Positions 12,927 to 27,000 of a stretch of DNA of 64,000 nucleotides are shown piece by piece. Numbering within the stretch: the stretch's first letter is position 1; each line of letters starts with the position of its first letter. Source of the DNA: Anisakis pegreffii. Lineage: Eukaryota > Nematoda > Chromadorea > Rhabditida > Anisakidae. The stretch lies in NCBI GenBank assembly GCA_035041965.1, contig JAPYMA010000248.1, forward strand, positions 21,212 through 85,211, read 5' to 3'. The notes under the pieces are model-generated. The model was not told where the DNA came from, ran no database searches, and was given only the letters and a program-made list of their open reading frames with translations. The translations under genes were made by a program, and so were the position numbers.

Positions 12927-13924
12927 CTGGAACTGTAGATAGACACCTTCTGGTCTCGCGCCTACATACAGCTGAACTCGTGCAGACGGCTGGTCCGTCA
13001 ATCGAGAGGCAACTGGTTAAACACCGTTCATACCTGTGCAAGCAATCTTGTACCACTGAAATTCAAATGAATCATTGTTGATCTTCAGTTCTCCTATCAA
13101 TACAATGGAAAATCAATTATAAGTGTTGAATTGAAGGAGACGTTGTCATTGGTCGTTCTGACGACAACATTCGAACACTGAAATTCAGATGAATTTTTTA
13201 TTTTTAGACATTCGTGACACAAGATCAATGGAATATCAGAAAGAAATGCGGCATATTTTAACGACGAGTGGTTCATTACCTCGGTTACTTATCGGTGCCA
13301 CAGTTGCTGTTACGCGATCTGAAAGTTGCTTTCTGATACGTCGAAAGTAATGATATAAACGAGTTAATGATAAGTAGTTTATTAATTTCACCTCGATTTA
13401 TGGATAAACACCCTCTGTGCCTGCGTTCACATACGGCACGACTCGTGCAAAGGCCTCCGCCTATTGAGAAGCAGCTCGATGAACATTGCCGACGTTGGTA
13501 CTCGCATAATTCCCGCACTGAGATTCAAATGAATTATTGTTGCTTTTAAGTTCTCCTATTGATATAACGGAACATTAAGATGAATGGAAGGAGACGCCTT
13601 TAGAAACATCATCGGTAATTCTGACCACAACATCCAAACACTGAAAATCCGATGAATTTTTCATCTTCGGACATTAATGGCCAGGAAATTCATGTCGTCG
13701 TCTCAGTTATGAGAAGTGGAATATTAGAGGAAATGAACAGATGAGGATGGCTCATTACCTCGATGATTGGTGACCATGATGAGTGGTTCATCAACTTGAT
13801 TGGTTGTCGATGCCACAATTATTGCTGAGAGAGTGATAATAATAATAAGTTTTAATGAGAACAATTTTAAAAGTAATAATAATAGTGATAATAACAATAA
13901 TAATTCAGTCTTCAGTGATAACAA
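12927..13924 (-). CDS. Cysteine-rich, probably secreted protein with two tandem six-cysteine modules
   Basis: Family not recognised. Exons on the - strand: a hydrophobic leader exon (13,924-13,759), module 1 (13,517-13,392), a short linker exon (13,318-13,280) and module 2 (13,055-12,927). Every junction is phase 1, so modules can be duplicated without breaking frame. Both modules share the spacing C-x6-C-x3-C-x(7 or 8)-C-x5-C-x6-C: CEYQRRQCSSSC and CLHRYERCLTSC at the start, then a Cys near the middle, then AVC and a final C. The leader (MLSLKTELLLLLSLLLLLLK, then more aliphatics) reads as a signal peptide or membrane anchor, but it overlaps an AT-rich microsatellite, so it may be partly fortuitous. 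The two modules lie in a roughly 465-bp tandem DNA duplication. The 3' end is not found: a donor follows module 2. It could be a defence, venom-like or cuticle peptide; nothing in the sequence decides. Confidence 0.5.
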
Positions 13925-14647
13925 TAATCACAAGTTAAAGCTTATGAATGACCAACATAAATCCAAATAAAACGTTGCTGCTAACAATTACCTATGAAGA
14001 AGTGGAGAGCTACCACGAAAAATATGAAGCGCCACATCAAGATGAAGATAGTTTGGTGAGTGTGTGCACAACAACTGTACACAATAACTTTTAAAGGATA
14101 TTTTAAGCAGTATCCTATCTGTTACAGCAGTATCGGAGTCATCTCTAACGCCGATTTTGCGATTGATTCGGCCATTGATGTGGCAGTGCGTAATCCACTG
14201 TTCAGAGATCGACTTAACATTACCATTTCTGCCATCAGATAATCCATTTTACTCGTAAGTCTGTCGCTGATATCAGCAAAATCGAACACCACTTCAATTG
14301 TATGAGCGAGGTAATCTGTTATCTAGTTTCCGAATTTGCATATGACGCTTTCCATGTCAATATCAACAATGAAAATGTCAAATGCAAATTTTTACTATGA
14401 CAACCATGGCTGATATGAATAATTCCGATATTTTTAGTTAAATTAATTGCAAAAAGATTGAGCTCAAAGTTATTGTGAACATTCAATGCGCAAGTGCTCT
14501 AAAACATTGATGCCATTAGAGGGTGGCCGAACTACCATTCCTGGTTAACTTGGAGGTGTCTGACGGGTAATGGAGGTGATCGGGAAATTATTTCTAACGT
14601 TATGCACGAAGATATCAAATTATGATAGTCGGACGGGAGGCATTAAA
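13925..14647. other. Intergenic, fragment of hAT-like element, no gene recognised
   Basis: A + strand frame (14,060-14,242) is short and matches no family I know. Bases about 14,520-14,620 resemble the subterminal part of the hAT-like element found in the PLD introns (shared GGGTAATGGAGG and GATCGGGAAATTA stretches), so a degraded copy sits here. Confidence 0.4.
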
Positions 14648-15330
14648 TGAGGAGATATAGATAATTTCTCAATGATGTGCGTTTTGCCATATTCGAGCCA
14701 ACCGTATCCTCAGGTTTGACTGGTAACTGACACTGTACACCATTCGATCGAGCAGAATCTCTGCATTCAGAAAAATATATATCTTGTCGAGCGATTTTGC
14801 ATAGTTGAGGAGCTATAGCTATTTTATTAAAGCTATCTCAAGTAGCGCTGAGGTGCTCATTGATATGCATTTGATCACTATAGATCAATGGATGCAATGC
14901 AATAGTATAGAAATATAAGTTTTATATATTCAAGCCTACCGTCTTCTCAGGTTTGCCCGGAAACATATTAATGTTTATGCATTGTTCGATTGAGCAGAAT
15001 CTCTATTTTCGGAATATCATATATTTTTCCGAGCAATTATCATTAGATGAGGAGATACAGTTGTTTTCTCAATGTCATACGGTTTGCCATCTTCCAGCCT
15101 ACCATATCCTCAAGTTTGACCGATAACGTATGTATATTTTCACACCATTCGATCCAGCAGAATCTCTGCATTCAAGAAAATATATATTTTGCCAAGCGAC
15201 TTTGCTCTCTTGAGGAGCTACAGCTATTTTTCTAAAGCTATCTCAATTAGCGCAGAGGCGCTCATTCACGTTCAATTGATCACTATAATTCAATCGTATA
15301 CATCAATACAGTGTTAAAGGTGTTGGGATG
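14648..15330 (+). repeat. Cluster of the ~238-bp satellite family
   Basis: Two to three diverged tandem units, recognisable by GGAG(A/C)TATAG, GTTTTGCCAT, CCTCAGGTTTG, CAGAATCTCTGCATTCAG and TCTCAA(T/G)TAGCGC stretches in the same order in each unit. The same family occurs at 30,612-31,000, 36,255-37,130 and 52,617-53,110. No open frame is conserved between units. Confidence 0.75.
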
Positions 15331-16530
15331 TTGTTAGTTGAATTATTTACAAACGGAATGTGCTCATTGTGATTGCAAAATTTTGTTGCGAAAACGCTCT
15401 AAAACACACCATATTCAATCGCAGTGTGTTTCTTCTTAAGTTCCCCGCTTTCGCTGGGTTTGTTCATTGGTGTAGCTATTGATAATAATATATTTTATTT
15501 AACATTTTTCATTTAATCGTAAGATTTAAGTTATAGTCAATATTATTAGGTAGTTGAAATTGGTCGGGCTCCTCACCGATCTCATCTGAGGCGTACTGGG
15601 TAACGGTTGGAATTGTTTTCTGAATTTTTGGTGAGATCATAGCTGATTAAACTTTTCCGCTGAGATGTTTGTTGGTATCCCAATTCTTGCTTTCAATCAA
15701 AAGTTTTTTTTGCATCAGTTAGTGAAGTTTTTGTGGATTAAAACCTGAATGGTTTAGAAATATATTCAGTGAATGGTATTTTTCTCATGAAAGTGAGGAC
15801 GGCTACGGGAACGGTTTGTCAGGGAACCGAGGATATCTTCAGTAACTTTTTTAGAAAAGTTTTATGATATGCTGAGATGCTATTAAAACAATGCGATATC
15901 TGACAATGGGATCCATATATGCAAATATTTGAACGGCATTCATCCATGTGGCGAAATCAGTGAACATTGATGAACAGTGGATCAAAAATCACACAAATAT
16001 CTCTCGATGCTGTCACAATGAGACGTGCGTTTCTTCTGAAGGTTTTTAGGTTCGTATACGAATAATTGTAATTTTTAGACTGATAATTGTAATTTAGATT
16101 AATAATTCTTTAGATTCATATGTGAATAATTGTGATAACGAATGACTGAGCTTGACTTTTTCTGAAGCAAAACTGTTTAAAAATATTGTGGCCTCTCAAT
16201 TTATGGTTTTCTTTGCTTGTTAAACACGTACAATGAATAATTAATCATTCATAAATTCAATGAAATTTTGATCAAATCATATCAATATTTGAAGAAGCCA
16301 TCTAACAAATATCACAATCTACAGCAGCAGCAAATATCACAATAATATCATATCACAGTCTACGCAATATCAACAGCAATGCAGCAAATATCAAAATATC
16401 AAATCGTCAAATATCACAACATCCAGCAAATGAACACGAAATGAACAATATCACATTTCGTTTAACAATATCACATTTCAGTTCGTTAAAATTGAAAGTT
16501 TGAAGCATCTAAAACCAGGAATATTCGCAG
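15331..16530. other. Spacer, right part, no gene recognised
   Basis: AT-rich sequence with no long open frame. Bases about 16,290-16,500 contain many short direct copies of AATATCACA/ATCAAA, a low-complexity run. Confidence 0.4.
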
Positions 16531-19500
16531 TCAAGCAAATGAATATAAAGCAGTAAGAATAATGAATTCACGTGAACACAGAACTTGGCACATAACCTTC
16601 TTTCGAGCTAAGACCAGGCGCAAGATTTTCATCGGACAAAAATTGCAGTGGAAATTCAACGAGAACTCCGCGCAGTCCTCTTAGTTTCTTTAGAGCTAGC
16701 TGTGGATTGCGTTCATTCATTGGTAACTGTGAACGCCATTCATTTAACTCTTGGAGAGTTTTCACGAAATCGGTTGGAAACGCACGAAATACCTGAAAAT
16801 TCACTAGCCATCGCTTGAAAGAATCAATTTATCTGCATACTAAACGAATTGCATTTCACTGTAAACCTCAACTATACAGATTTGCTTACTTGAAATATCA
16901 GCTGACAGCTGAATGAATATCAATTCAATTTGATAAGCAAACAGATGCAGGTCTATAACCAGGAATGTTTTTCAAAGGCATGAAATAGAACAACTCTCCC
17001 ATATCAGTGGAAATGGAATGTCTTCAAACGAAAACGGATAATGCCGGATGATTCTCAAGTTTACGGAGCAACAAGAAAGTGGAAAGGAGGAGACAACCTC
17101 TCGCGATTTCGAAAAGCAAATACATATCCTCACATGGTGGAATCGCTGATACATATATTCCTTTTCACTGAATATAAGTCATATGAAATAGAAATCTTCA
17201 CAAAAAGTTACTTTCTCGAAGATTGCGGTGTTATTTTTCGCAATCGCACCCCACGTATCGAAAAAGAACGAATCGATAACGGGATCGTCCAGATCAATTG
17301 GTTCAGTCTGATCGTGCCGCGTTCCCCACCTGGTCGCTTGCTCTGGTAACAAACCCAAATGTTCCTTAAATTTGATTGAGTTATTTTCATTTCAAAAATT
17401 GAAATTTGATTGCATAATAATAATAATGAAACAAACTGCTCGATGGAACAATAAAATTTTCGAATGAAAATAAAACCAACGCTCATAAGATGTTTACGAA
17501 GGCTGAGCGCATATTTACCCGCTTTATAGGGCTGTCCATTCATTTTTGAATCCACAAACTCACAGTCTTTCACAACAATACACACCTTCAATTATATCAA
17601 ACGTTCGAAGAAAAAAGTTCACCAGTTTAAATTGCCAAATAAAATATCACTGACAGTTCATCAGCAAACATAAGCAAAAGTTGAAAAGGTCAGTCTCTAG
17701 AGATGTTTTGTGCATAGAAGCCAGGTCTTGCGTCCGTTTTTCACTATCAGACATTATCTTTTTGAGAAGGACGAAATATTTTCTTCATTTTTTCAGAACG
17801 ATCTAATTTTTCGATTTCATTCTCCAACACAAAAGACAGACTAACATATCTGGCTTTCGAATGGATATATCCTTTTATGCATATCACATCAGGGAAAAGT
17901 TCCGTAAAAGAACAAATGATTAAATCATTAATTAGTTTTAGCAGGTGAAAGATTATAGATGAGGCTTTGAACTTTTGATGTCAGACTCGTCAATTCTTGG
18001 AAAATATACCACGAAATTATTATCACCTACTTCCGAATCTCGATCCCCACATTGTGAACGATCATTGATGTTCGCTGAACCAATTATAGTATATTTATCA
18101 TCAACAATCATACATTTAGAATGAACATAGACTAATTCGTTGACCTTCAAAGGTAAACCCAAATTATCGTTGAAATAATGAAAATTCAATCAATCAAATA
18201 AGATGTTCAACGATGATTAATTCAAAATCCAAACTTTCAAGCAATGGTGGAAGGAAAGGCAGGTGGTTTTAATTGATAATGGCCGCCTTTGAATGCCAAG
18301 ACTGCTGTCACTAATGATAATTTCCTCAAAAATCGCTACCTATTTCTATAATCGCCATTGTCACTTATTCAAATGAAGTCGAACATCCCAACTGAAGGCA
18401 TTTTCTAATCCTATTACTTCGCAAAGAATCCGTCTTATCCTTTCCTCCAAAGAACTCCCCACTTTCACCACTGATTATGTGATCGAAAACAGATAACTGC
18501 AAAAGACCAACCAATTTGCCACCTAAAACATCCCATGTCCTTAATGAGCAAATTTTTATATATTTCATTGGATCTGGGACATAGTTCTTGAGTTTTTCAA
18601 TCAGTGAATGCTTTCCCTTAGACAACGATAGAAACGTCCAATGCAGTACTGCCTGCAGAGCCGATCCACCCGGTGCACCGACATCGCCTTCGAATGCGGG
18701 TAACAAAGGCAATACTATATAGACACGGAACTTTTGATTATCACTGAAAGTAACGAAAAGTTTGCAAATTTCCGCAATCCATTACTGAAATAAGAGATAT
18801 TTTCAATGTCTACTTCTAACAGATCGCGAATCAACGCAAAATCGTTTATATATTTTAAGACAATCTGCCAGATCTTGTTAGATGAGGAAAACGTGAGTGA
18901 TAGAATTATCAACGATAACTGCAATAAATAAACAATGACAATAACATTATTTTTGAAAAAAAAGACACTATAATGTGAAATTGAAAAATATTAATCAGAT
19001 CAAAAATTGAACTCACTCATAAGCTCGTTTGATTCGGTTGCAGAGCTCTCGACAAATCTCATTAACAACTTCTTTACTTTTTATTAATGATATAAAAAAC
19101 TGATTTTCAATATAAATACAATGTTTTGAGGTTGCAATCAACGAGACGTATGCCTAAAACAATGATGAGTTTGATGTGCAGAGTTGGCAATGGAGCAAAT
19201 GTTTACAAACAAATATTAGAAAGAATCAGAAAATAAAAAGCTCTGACTGAGCTTGAGGATTAAGCCGTCGAAATTCACCAAAAGAGACCAATAAGCTCGT
19301 TTCGTATTTGCCCACAACGAAACTCGCGTAACCTACCCGCTGTATGCTGTCTTCAGTGTCATTGATTAGAGCTGACCAATTTGAGACAGATCTTAGCACT
19401 TGAACATCAGCGCATTCACTGATGGTTTGCAGGACGCGAGGTACTTTTATTGTATCGTAAGATTTTGGTAACAAAAATGGATAGTCTTTCTCATCTTTCG

Positions 19501-22500
19501 ATTTTTCCGTCTAAATCATAAAAATTAGTTTGGTTTTTTCCAATGGTCTGAAAATTCCAAAGTCAACAAATACCTTTAAAAATACCTCTATTATCGTTGT
19601 AAAATTTGATAGAACCGAAGAGTGATCAAAAACGATTCAACTACTTGGTAAAGCGAAACGCGATATGTCAGTGATCAGCGAATTCAAATGTGAACGAATA
19701 GATAAAACAATAAATGAATTGACCAATTCGGATGTGAAAACTTAAGAAGCTTTCTGCAGTTAAAGCAGTGGAATAAAGCGATCACCTTGGTAGCATTCCA
19801 CCGTTGTATGAAATGACGTGCCAGATCTCGGGCACTACTTCCATACGTAACCGCATGTATATCGTGCCAAGGCATGCGCGGTGTACATCCACGATCGATA
19901 AAATCTTAATTTCAAACATACTAATTGATACTTTCCATATTATCATATGCGAGATTATGAATTGCATTTATGATTGATCTAAAGAATCGATCATATTGTC
20001 ACCAGCGAAATGACTTGATTCAAGTAATTGTGTGATAAATTTATGATTTGATTATAAATCCAGGCATAAATTACATTTCTATTGAGTGTACCAAGAAGGG
20101 ATTTCGCCACAACATTAGACATTACCAACCATGAAAAGGCATATCCACCTCAACGAAATTTTTATGGATGAAATTAACGTAGTCTTTGCCAAGCCACAGC
20201 TTTGCGGCACCTTCCATTTCGAGCGATTTTATTCTTTCATCTTCATTCTTCAGTTCAATCCATCTGCACAAAACAACCATCATTTAATCCAAGCAATTTC
20301 AAATCTTGTTCACGATTGTCCTATTGTCCCAGTCTCCCATTTAGTCTACTAGCCTGCGACAACGTTCCATATGGCCAAATTCCCTGCTTCGTGAAGCTTC
20401 TCAGCTCTTTGAATTTCATTTTGGAAGATCCGGAAGTTCAGTTCTTCACAATTGAAAATTTAGGGCAAACTGAAATGATTGAGTGAATTGTTTCGTTTAC
20501 TTGATGTCGTATTGACCGGTCTCCTCTCGGACTCTTTTCCACCAATGTTTCTTTTTAGATGGATGTGTCATGCGATACAATAGACTGTGTCTCTTTTGCA
20601 CTGGTGGTGATTTACAGTCGACGCGTCGCCTTTTCTCAAAATCCTCACCAGTTTCTACACTCCCCTTAAAAATTTGTATGAATTAATGCTCAAAGTTAAT
20701 TCCTTTTTTCAGTCATCGTCTAGAGCACTGGTTCCCAGGTTCGGGTGCTTTATTACTCCTTTTGATGAACTGACAGGCCGCCGTTACCTCTAAATTACCC
20801 AAAACGGGTAAATTGACTTCTTATGAGTACCACTATCCTAGACTGTTCCGTTGCTCTTTATTGTAACCGAATATGATTGCATGAAAAGCTACTGGTGCAT
20901 GACACACTCACTTCAAACTGATTTAGTTGAATTCTCATTCTTTACAGACGTGTTGTATTCGCTCTCATAGCTATTGCATGTGAATACCGTTCTCTTGATG
21001 AGTTTTTCTCATTCATTTTGTCTCATTTCACTTCACAGTTCAAATCAATTTCTTATTCTGTAGCATATACTATTTACTGGATGCGTTGACGAGTGTTGAC
21101 AGCCGAAGTCAACAATACAACAATCGAATTGAATTGCTCAACAACGTTCGACAGTCAAGTGATCAATAAAAGAGTGTATTTGATAGAATGAGAATTTGAC
21201 TTTAATTGCTGAGTGAAATGAATGAGAAATTTGCAGAAGAGAACATTTTTGATGATAAAAGTCATGAGAGCGATTACAGCAGCAAGGAAAAGAATGAAAA
21301 CCCTGTTAGGCCCGTACGGAAATAGGAGAATGAAGAGTGTTGCCATCAACTCACCATATTTACAAGTCCGAACTAAAAAAACGCCATTACAATGGCTGTC
21401 TATTATAAAATGATAAATGCTGGAAATATTAATTTCCCAACTCCCTCGATTACCCCTCAACACCTCCAAATTACCCAAAATGGCCAACTTCAGCCCCTAT
21501 GAGAACCACCAATCTAGAGGTTTTCCTTTCAGCAACATATTTCATACATTCCAATCCAAACGCGAATATTCAGATATTTCCCATCATTTTTATGTCAGGT
21601 GATAGAAGAACCTTGTATTTGCTGTCCGTGTGTTTCGCGTTCATCGCGAACATTTCGATTGGTCGCAAATCCGAATGATCTCGCAATCGACGAGGTATTA
21701 ACGTGTACGAGCGTCTAATCGCTGACAAAAATCTTTTCGCGCTTCTAGTTGGTTGTTGTTCATCTGTATTAGCTGATGTTGTTGGTACTGATAGTCTCTG
21801 ACTACCATCTGGAATATGGTAACTCAGTACTAAGCGATGAGAATGATAACAACTGAAATAGTAAGGGTTGTAATAGTGCTAATAAAATGATTAAGAAAAT
21901 TATAGAAAAACTCGAAAAGAATCGAAAATTTTAAGGATCAATTGCAGAAGCTTTGTGAAACCGAAGGCAACGGAACGGCAAAACTGGATAAAATCAAGAA
22001 AAAATGCATTAAGCAAAAGAAAACTTTCACATGCTCAAATACTGGCGAGAATACAGAAAATTACAAACTGAAGTCTGAATACAATGCAAGAACCTACCAC
22101 TTTGAGCATTAACTGCTAACGGTTTTGTAGCTGTGGTTGTCGATGTTGTCGCTACTGGTTGTTGACTCTCATTCTGATTCAGATTCCTCGAATCTTCCTC
22201 ATTTTTGGAGATTTCCCGAATTCCAGATGATGATTTTGCGATAGTCTCCAAGTTTCGGCTTTCCAAACTGTTTGCGTTCACGTCCTTTTCACTGGGCACT
22301 TCCTCGTCCTGTTCAGTCACATTGGTATGAAATTTGTTCATTCATTAGTACAGATGTTCAAACTTAAGTTTCTCACCTGACAAGAGGAATTGTAAAGTTT
22401 AGAAAAGGTATGGCACAATTATATGCATCTTATTGCATTTCTTGTTATCACAGTTACTGTTATTACTGTTGCTATTATTACTGCACTGTGATCATTAATT

Positions 22501-24000
22501 TATTTTCGGCTAAAGAAATTCCGGCCGTCAGACGGCTGTCAAACGTCTAAAGAAAAATCTCAGATCATCTTCCCCAGCTCCCGAACGCTTCTTTTTCAAA
22601 ATCAGAAACTGTGAGCAAAACTTGGAATCCGTGATAAACGGTTCGTCTCCCAAATGGTTCGTTAAGATCATCTTACGAATGTCGAATGATCAAAGCGATT
22701 CGAACTTGTGCAAGGTCTATTTTCAGATGGACACTTGGATAAGTTCACTTTCAATAAATCCAAAATTGTCCTCAAGTTCAAAATATGGAATGCGCATTCA
22801 GACCTCAAAAATGAACTTCATATAATAAATGGTTGATTGAAGGAATAGAAACAAACCATTACGAAAGTCTTGTTCGTATTTATCGCATGTGATGTGCCGT
22901 GCTCAACAGATCCCAGATCCGTCAACTTATGTCTGCAATCATCCCATCGTCCATAACACAAATCTACACCTCCGACGAACGCAATCAACTGATCAACTAT
23001 CACCAACTTCTCGTGATGTGACCACAAGAATGTATGTGATGGGCGATGTCGCATCACCTGAAATGATGCACTCCATCTCTTTAACTCAAAATTAAACTCC
23101 TTTCACTAAACTTGGAAATTTTCTAAGGTTTACCTCATCACATTATCAGTTTCCTAAAGCATTTCAAGAATTTCAATCGTTGATCAAAATATCCAAAATG
23201 ACAAATCTATTAATTGATTAGTGGAGCCCTATCAAATGATCAAGATGATCCATTCTGGAAATGCTTCAATCATTCCCAAAAATGGAGGCGTCGGAAAGTT
23301 TCGGTGGAAACCTGTACTCTAAAGGAGTCTGAGTTCAAGCTTACGTTGAAACCCCAACCTATCATCAAAAGCTGGTTGAGTTAATAGAAATAGGGCAGAT
23401 TGAAAATGATACGGGTGATGGAGAAAGGCACATTGATTTATGTATGTTTAATCACATAAAATGTGTGAATAATTTTTGAAAACCGACAGTGAACCAGAGC
23501 AAACCTTGATGTTTTCATGCAGTCCTTCCAATGTTTGTTTTGTATACAAACTTTTCAAATCCATTGCTATCTCCATTTCCTTATACAACAATACAAAAAT
23601 TCGTACTCCTTGCTCAGCTTTCCGCTGAAATTGGTAATTTCTCATTTGTGGGCGAAAATCTTGCTAACTGTGATGATATCGATAACAATCCCAGTGAATA
23701 ATGATAGCATCGAATAAGAATGTCAGTGAATGCATACCCTCAACAGTTCATCCAGTCTCCATCGATTTCCTTCGATCATTGGTCGCTTCAAATAAAGTTC
23801 AGGTGACAACCACCAATCTGCGATGAAGATCTCCTCTCGAGCTAACTGCATCATATTGGCGGCGTGTTCCATATACTTTTGACCGTCAACAAACCTTCAA
23901 ATGAGAACACTGAAATGAATTCACTCAAATCAAATCGATTTCATACAAACAAACCATTGACAAAACTGTTTCTTTCGTGATGGGAATGTTGAGCCGTACG
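16530..24000 (-). repeat. Right arm of large inverted duplication (PLD copy B)
   Basis: Read on the - strand, this matches bases 1-8640 of the + strand through exons, most introns and a short piece of 3' flank. The outer end at 24,000 is set only by the window edge of copy A. Local insertions and deletions make the arms unequal in length, chiefly in the loop region. Confidence 0.9.
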
Positions 24001-27000
24001 GATGCGGCTCAAGCCAAACACGACCTGACCCAGTCATTGATTCCAATATCGCAACTTTCCACTTTTCTGCATCCAGTGGAGTGGCACATTTCAAGGCTAA
24101 TTCACTGAAAATGTGTTGAAATTTTTGGCTGCGTTCAGGTATTTGGATCGAAAATGAAGGAATCCAATGCAAATCCGCATTTTCAAATGTTTGCATCCGT
24201 TAACAAACATTATCATCATTTGACCAACCAACTACCCTTCAAAAAAGTACTATCATCCTCTTGATTTGTCACTTACCCCTCTAAATTTTGAGTTTTTCCT
24301 ATAGGCTGGTTGAGGTGTTGGTGAAGTTTGCTTGTTTGCACAAGCAATCATCATAAGTGATACGTGGATGATCTCCCTGCGATTACCTGGCGAAACATTT
24401 CATAGAGACGAAAGGGTACGAAAAAATTTGAAATAGATATTGACCGTTGTTGATTAGTGATCGTCAATCCTGATGGATGTCCTTCAGCTCTGGCGAGTCC
24501 CGCAGAAACTTCAAAAGTACGATCGAATAATAAAATAAAACGAATCTGCTCGGTTCGCGCATCCATATAACACACTGATGTATCCTGAAGTTCGAAATTC
24601 ACCATGGAATGATATCAGTCAGAGATGAGAATTTAACGTTGCCCAACGAATTTCGAACTCAAGTGATCGCTGAGGGTTGAGACAAAATTGAATTGGAGAA
24701 TATCACCGAACACTGACTTCAAATTTCATCAACAAATTCATCTTAAAAACTCGTTCAAATTCAGGTTTTTGCAGTTCATGGTCTGCGCTGAATGCGGCAA
24801 CAGCAAATTATGAGTAGGATTAGCAAGTGTCGAACGAATACTCATGTACCTGAGTTCTTGAATGAATTATTACTGACGATATTGCACGATCCTATGTTGC
24901 TGGCCATATTAGACGTGACGACGGAGTTTTATGTGCGATTCATGATGTGCAAATGGTATGGAATATGAGAGCATTCCAATTCCAACAAAAATAAACAACG
25001 CTCTTTCAGTACTACTTTCGGAACTCCCGCAATAAAGTTGAAAAAATCCAGGGACAGCAGAAATCCCACAGTCAGCATGGCCATAGAAACATAGCTCGTT
25101 TTATTGCCTAAACATCTGCATACCAGTCTCAGAATTAGACTTGGCTCTTCCCCTAATAAGCTTACCTAATACCTAGAATTGAGCTCACGTTCGAAAAATA
25201 ACCCAAGCCTTATGCAGAGTTCTAACTGGAGTCTACGCCACCGCAAGATAAGCTATTCGTTTCTTCGAAGAAACGTGATTCATCAAACAAAATCATCAAA
25301 AACGCACCTTAAGAATAAGCCACCCTTTTGACCATCGAAGGCAATGCGGAACACAAAAGCTCTTCCAAGTTCCACGGGATCGTTTCTTAACAAATCCCTC
25401 CGTGTATTTACCACCCACTTCATTGATAAATGAATATCGTGAAACTTCCAAAAATTCAGCCTGTAATATGGGTACTTTAGGAAATTTCACGTAATATTTA
25501 CCCGCTCAAGATGCATATATACCAGCGTTTCTCACGTTCGGGTACTCAGTTACCTCTTTTGATGATCTGGTAGGCCTCCGTTACCCCCCCCCCCCCGCTC
25601 CCTGATACAAGTCTTACTATTTCTACATATGATTTAGGTGGATTCTCATTCTTTACAGACGTGTTGTATTCACTCTCATAGCTGTCACATGCGAATATCG
25701 TTCTCTTCATGAGTTTTTCTCATTCATTTTGTCTCATTTCACTTCACAGTTCTATTCAGTTTCTTATTTTGTAGCATATACTGTTTATTGGATTCGTTGA
25801 CGAGTGTTAACAACCGAAGTCAACAATACAACAATTCAATTGAATTGCTCAACAACGTTCGATAGTCAAACGATCAATTATAGAGTGTATTTGATAGAAT
25901 GAGAATTTGATTCTAACTGTTGAGTGAAATGAATGAAAAATTAGCAGAAAAGAACACTTTTGGTGATAAAAGCTATGAGAGCGATTGCAATAGCAAGGAA
26001 AAGAATGAAAACCCTTACGAGCTAATCATACTCACATCAGAAATTAGGAAAATATTGCCATCAACTAACCGCATTAACATATTTGAGTTAAAAAACATCA
26101 TCACAATGACGTTCTATCATACTAATTTTTCAGCACGTTACCCCTTCACACTCCCAAATTATCCAAAATGGGTAATTTTACCCCCTATGAGGACCACTTA
26201 TATATGCAGCAAAGGTCTGTTAATGCTGCTCAAATATTTTAACAATCGAAAAGGATCAATCATTCCAATCGCACTCGCAATCTTTTAGTCTAAACTCTAT
26301 TCCGTGAATGAATTCAAAAGCTTTCATAAAATGATTTTCGTTCATTATAATTGATAAATCTGAGTATTATTGCGTCCAAAACTTCGAACAAATAATTGAA
26401 ATCAGATGCGCGACAGAATTCTATAAATACTCATGTTTGTCGTATGTAAGAATGAAAACAGTTATGAAAATTAGTGAAGCGCAATTCAATAAACTATTCA
26501 ACAACCAAACAAGTTTAACATTCACCAAAACGATTCAAACAAAGAATTAATGACCTACTGTATCAAATGCATGAGAACGAAGGCGAAAAAATTTAAGCTG
26601 AAATTGAAAAATTTACGGTTTCGTGATGATTCCGATTGACTGGAATATGTAACACTGCTTGCAGCCATGCCTCGAGTGTTTGCTGAAGCAAATCAAATCA
26701 TTCATTTATTTTCAATAGGATTTTTGAGAACAATCGTCAGGATTCCAAAGAATATGTTGAATTCGAGGAATTATATCAATAAATCATCCATGTTACCAGT
26801 TTAAAGTTAATGAGATGAAACATAACAGTTAATGTGATGAAAACGGACGGAACGACACGAAGAACAAACCCTTCTCTCTTCAGGATCTGCAACGGAGTCC
26901 GGTATAAACTTCAACGACGGAAGACGATGATTTTGCGTCGAAGATTGAGTTGATTTTCGAGGGGAACTGTCTGAAAGATTTGCTCCGTCAAATGTCATAA

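Noticed and set aside
17041..17349. 102-residue + strand open frame (and its relative 7801-8106 on the - strand)
   Set aside because: It is antisense to the PLD exon with the [20 protein letters not shown] segment, which matches the family on the other strand; the open frame is a mirror of coding constraint.
17208..17591. 127-residue - strand frame read straight through two PLD exons and an intron
   Set aside because: Only the first 35 residues are PLD-like; the rest is intron and a shifted frame of the next exon. The spliced model fits the family.
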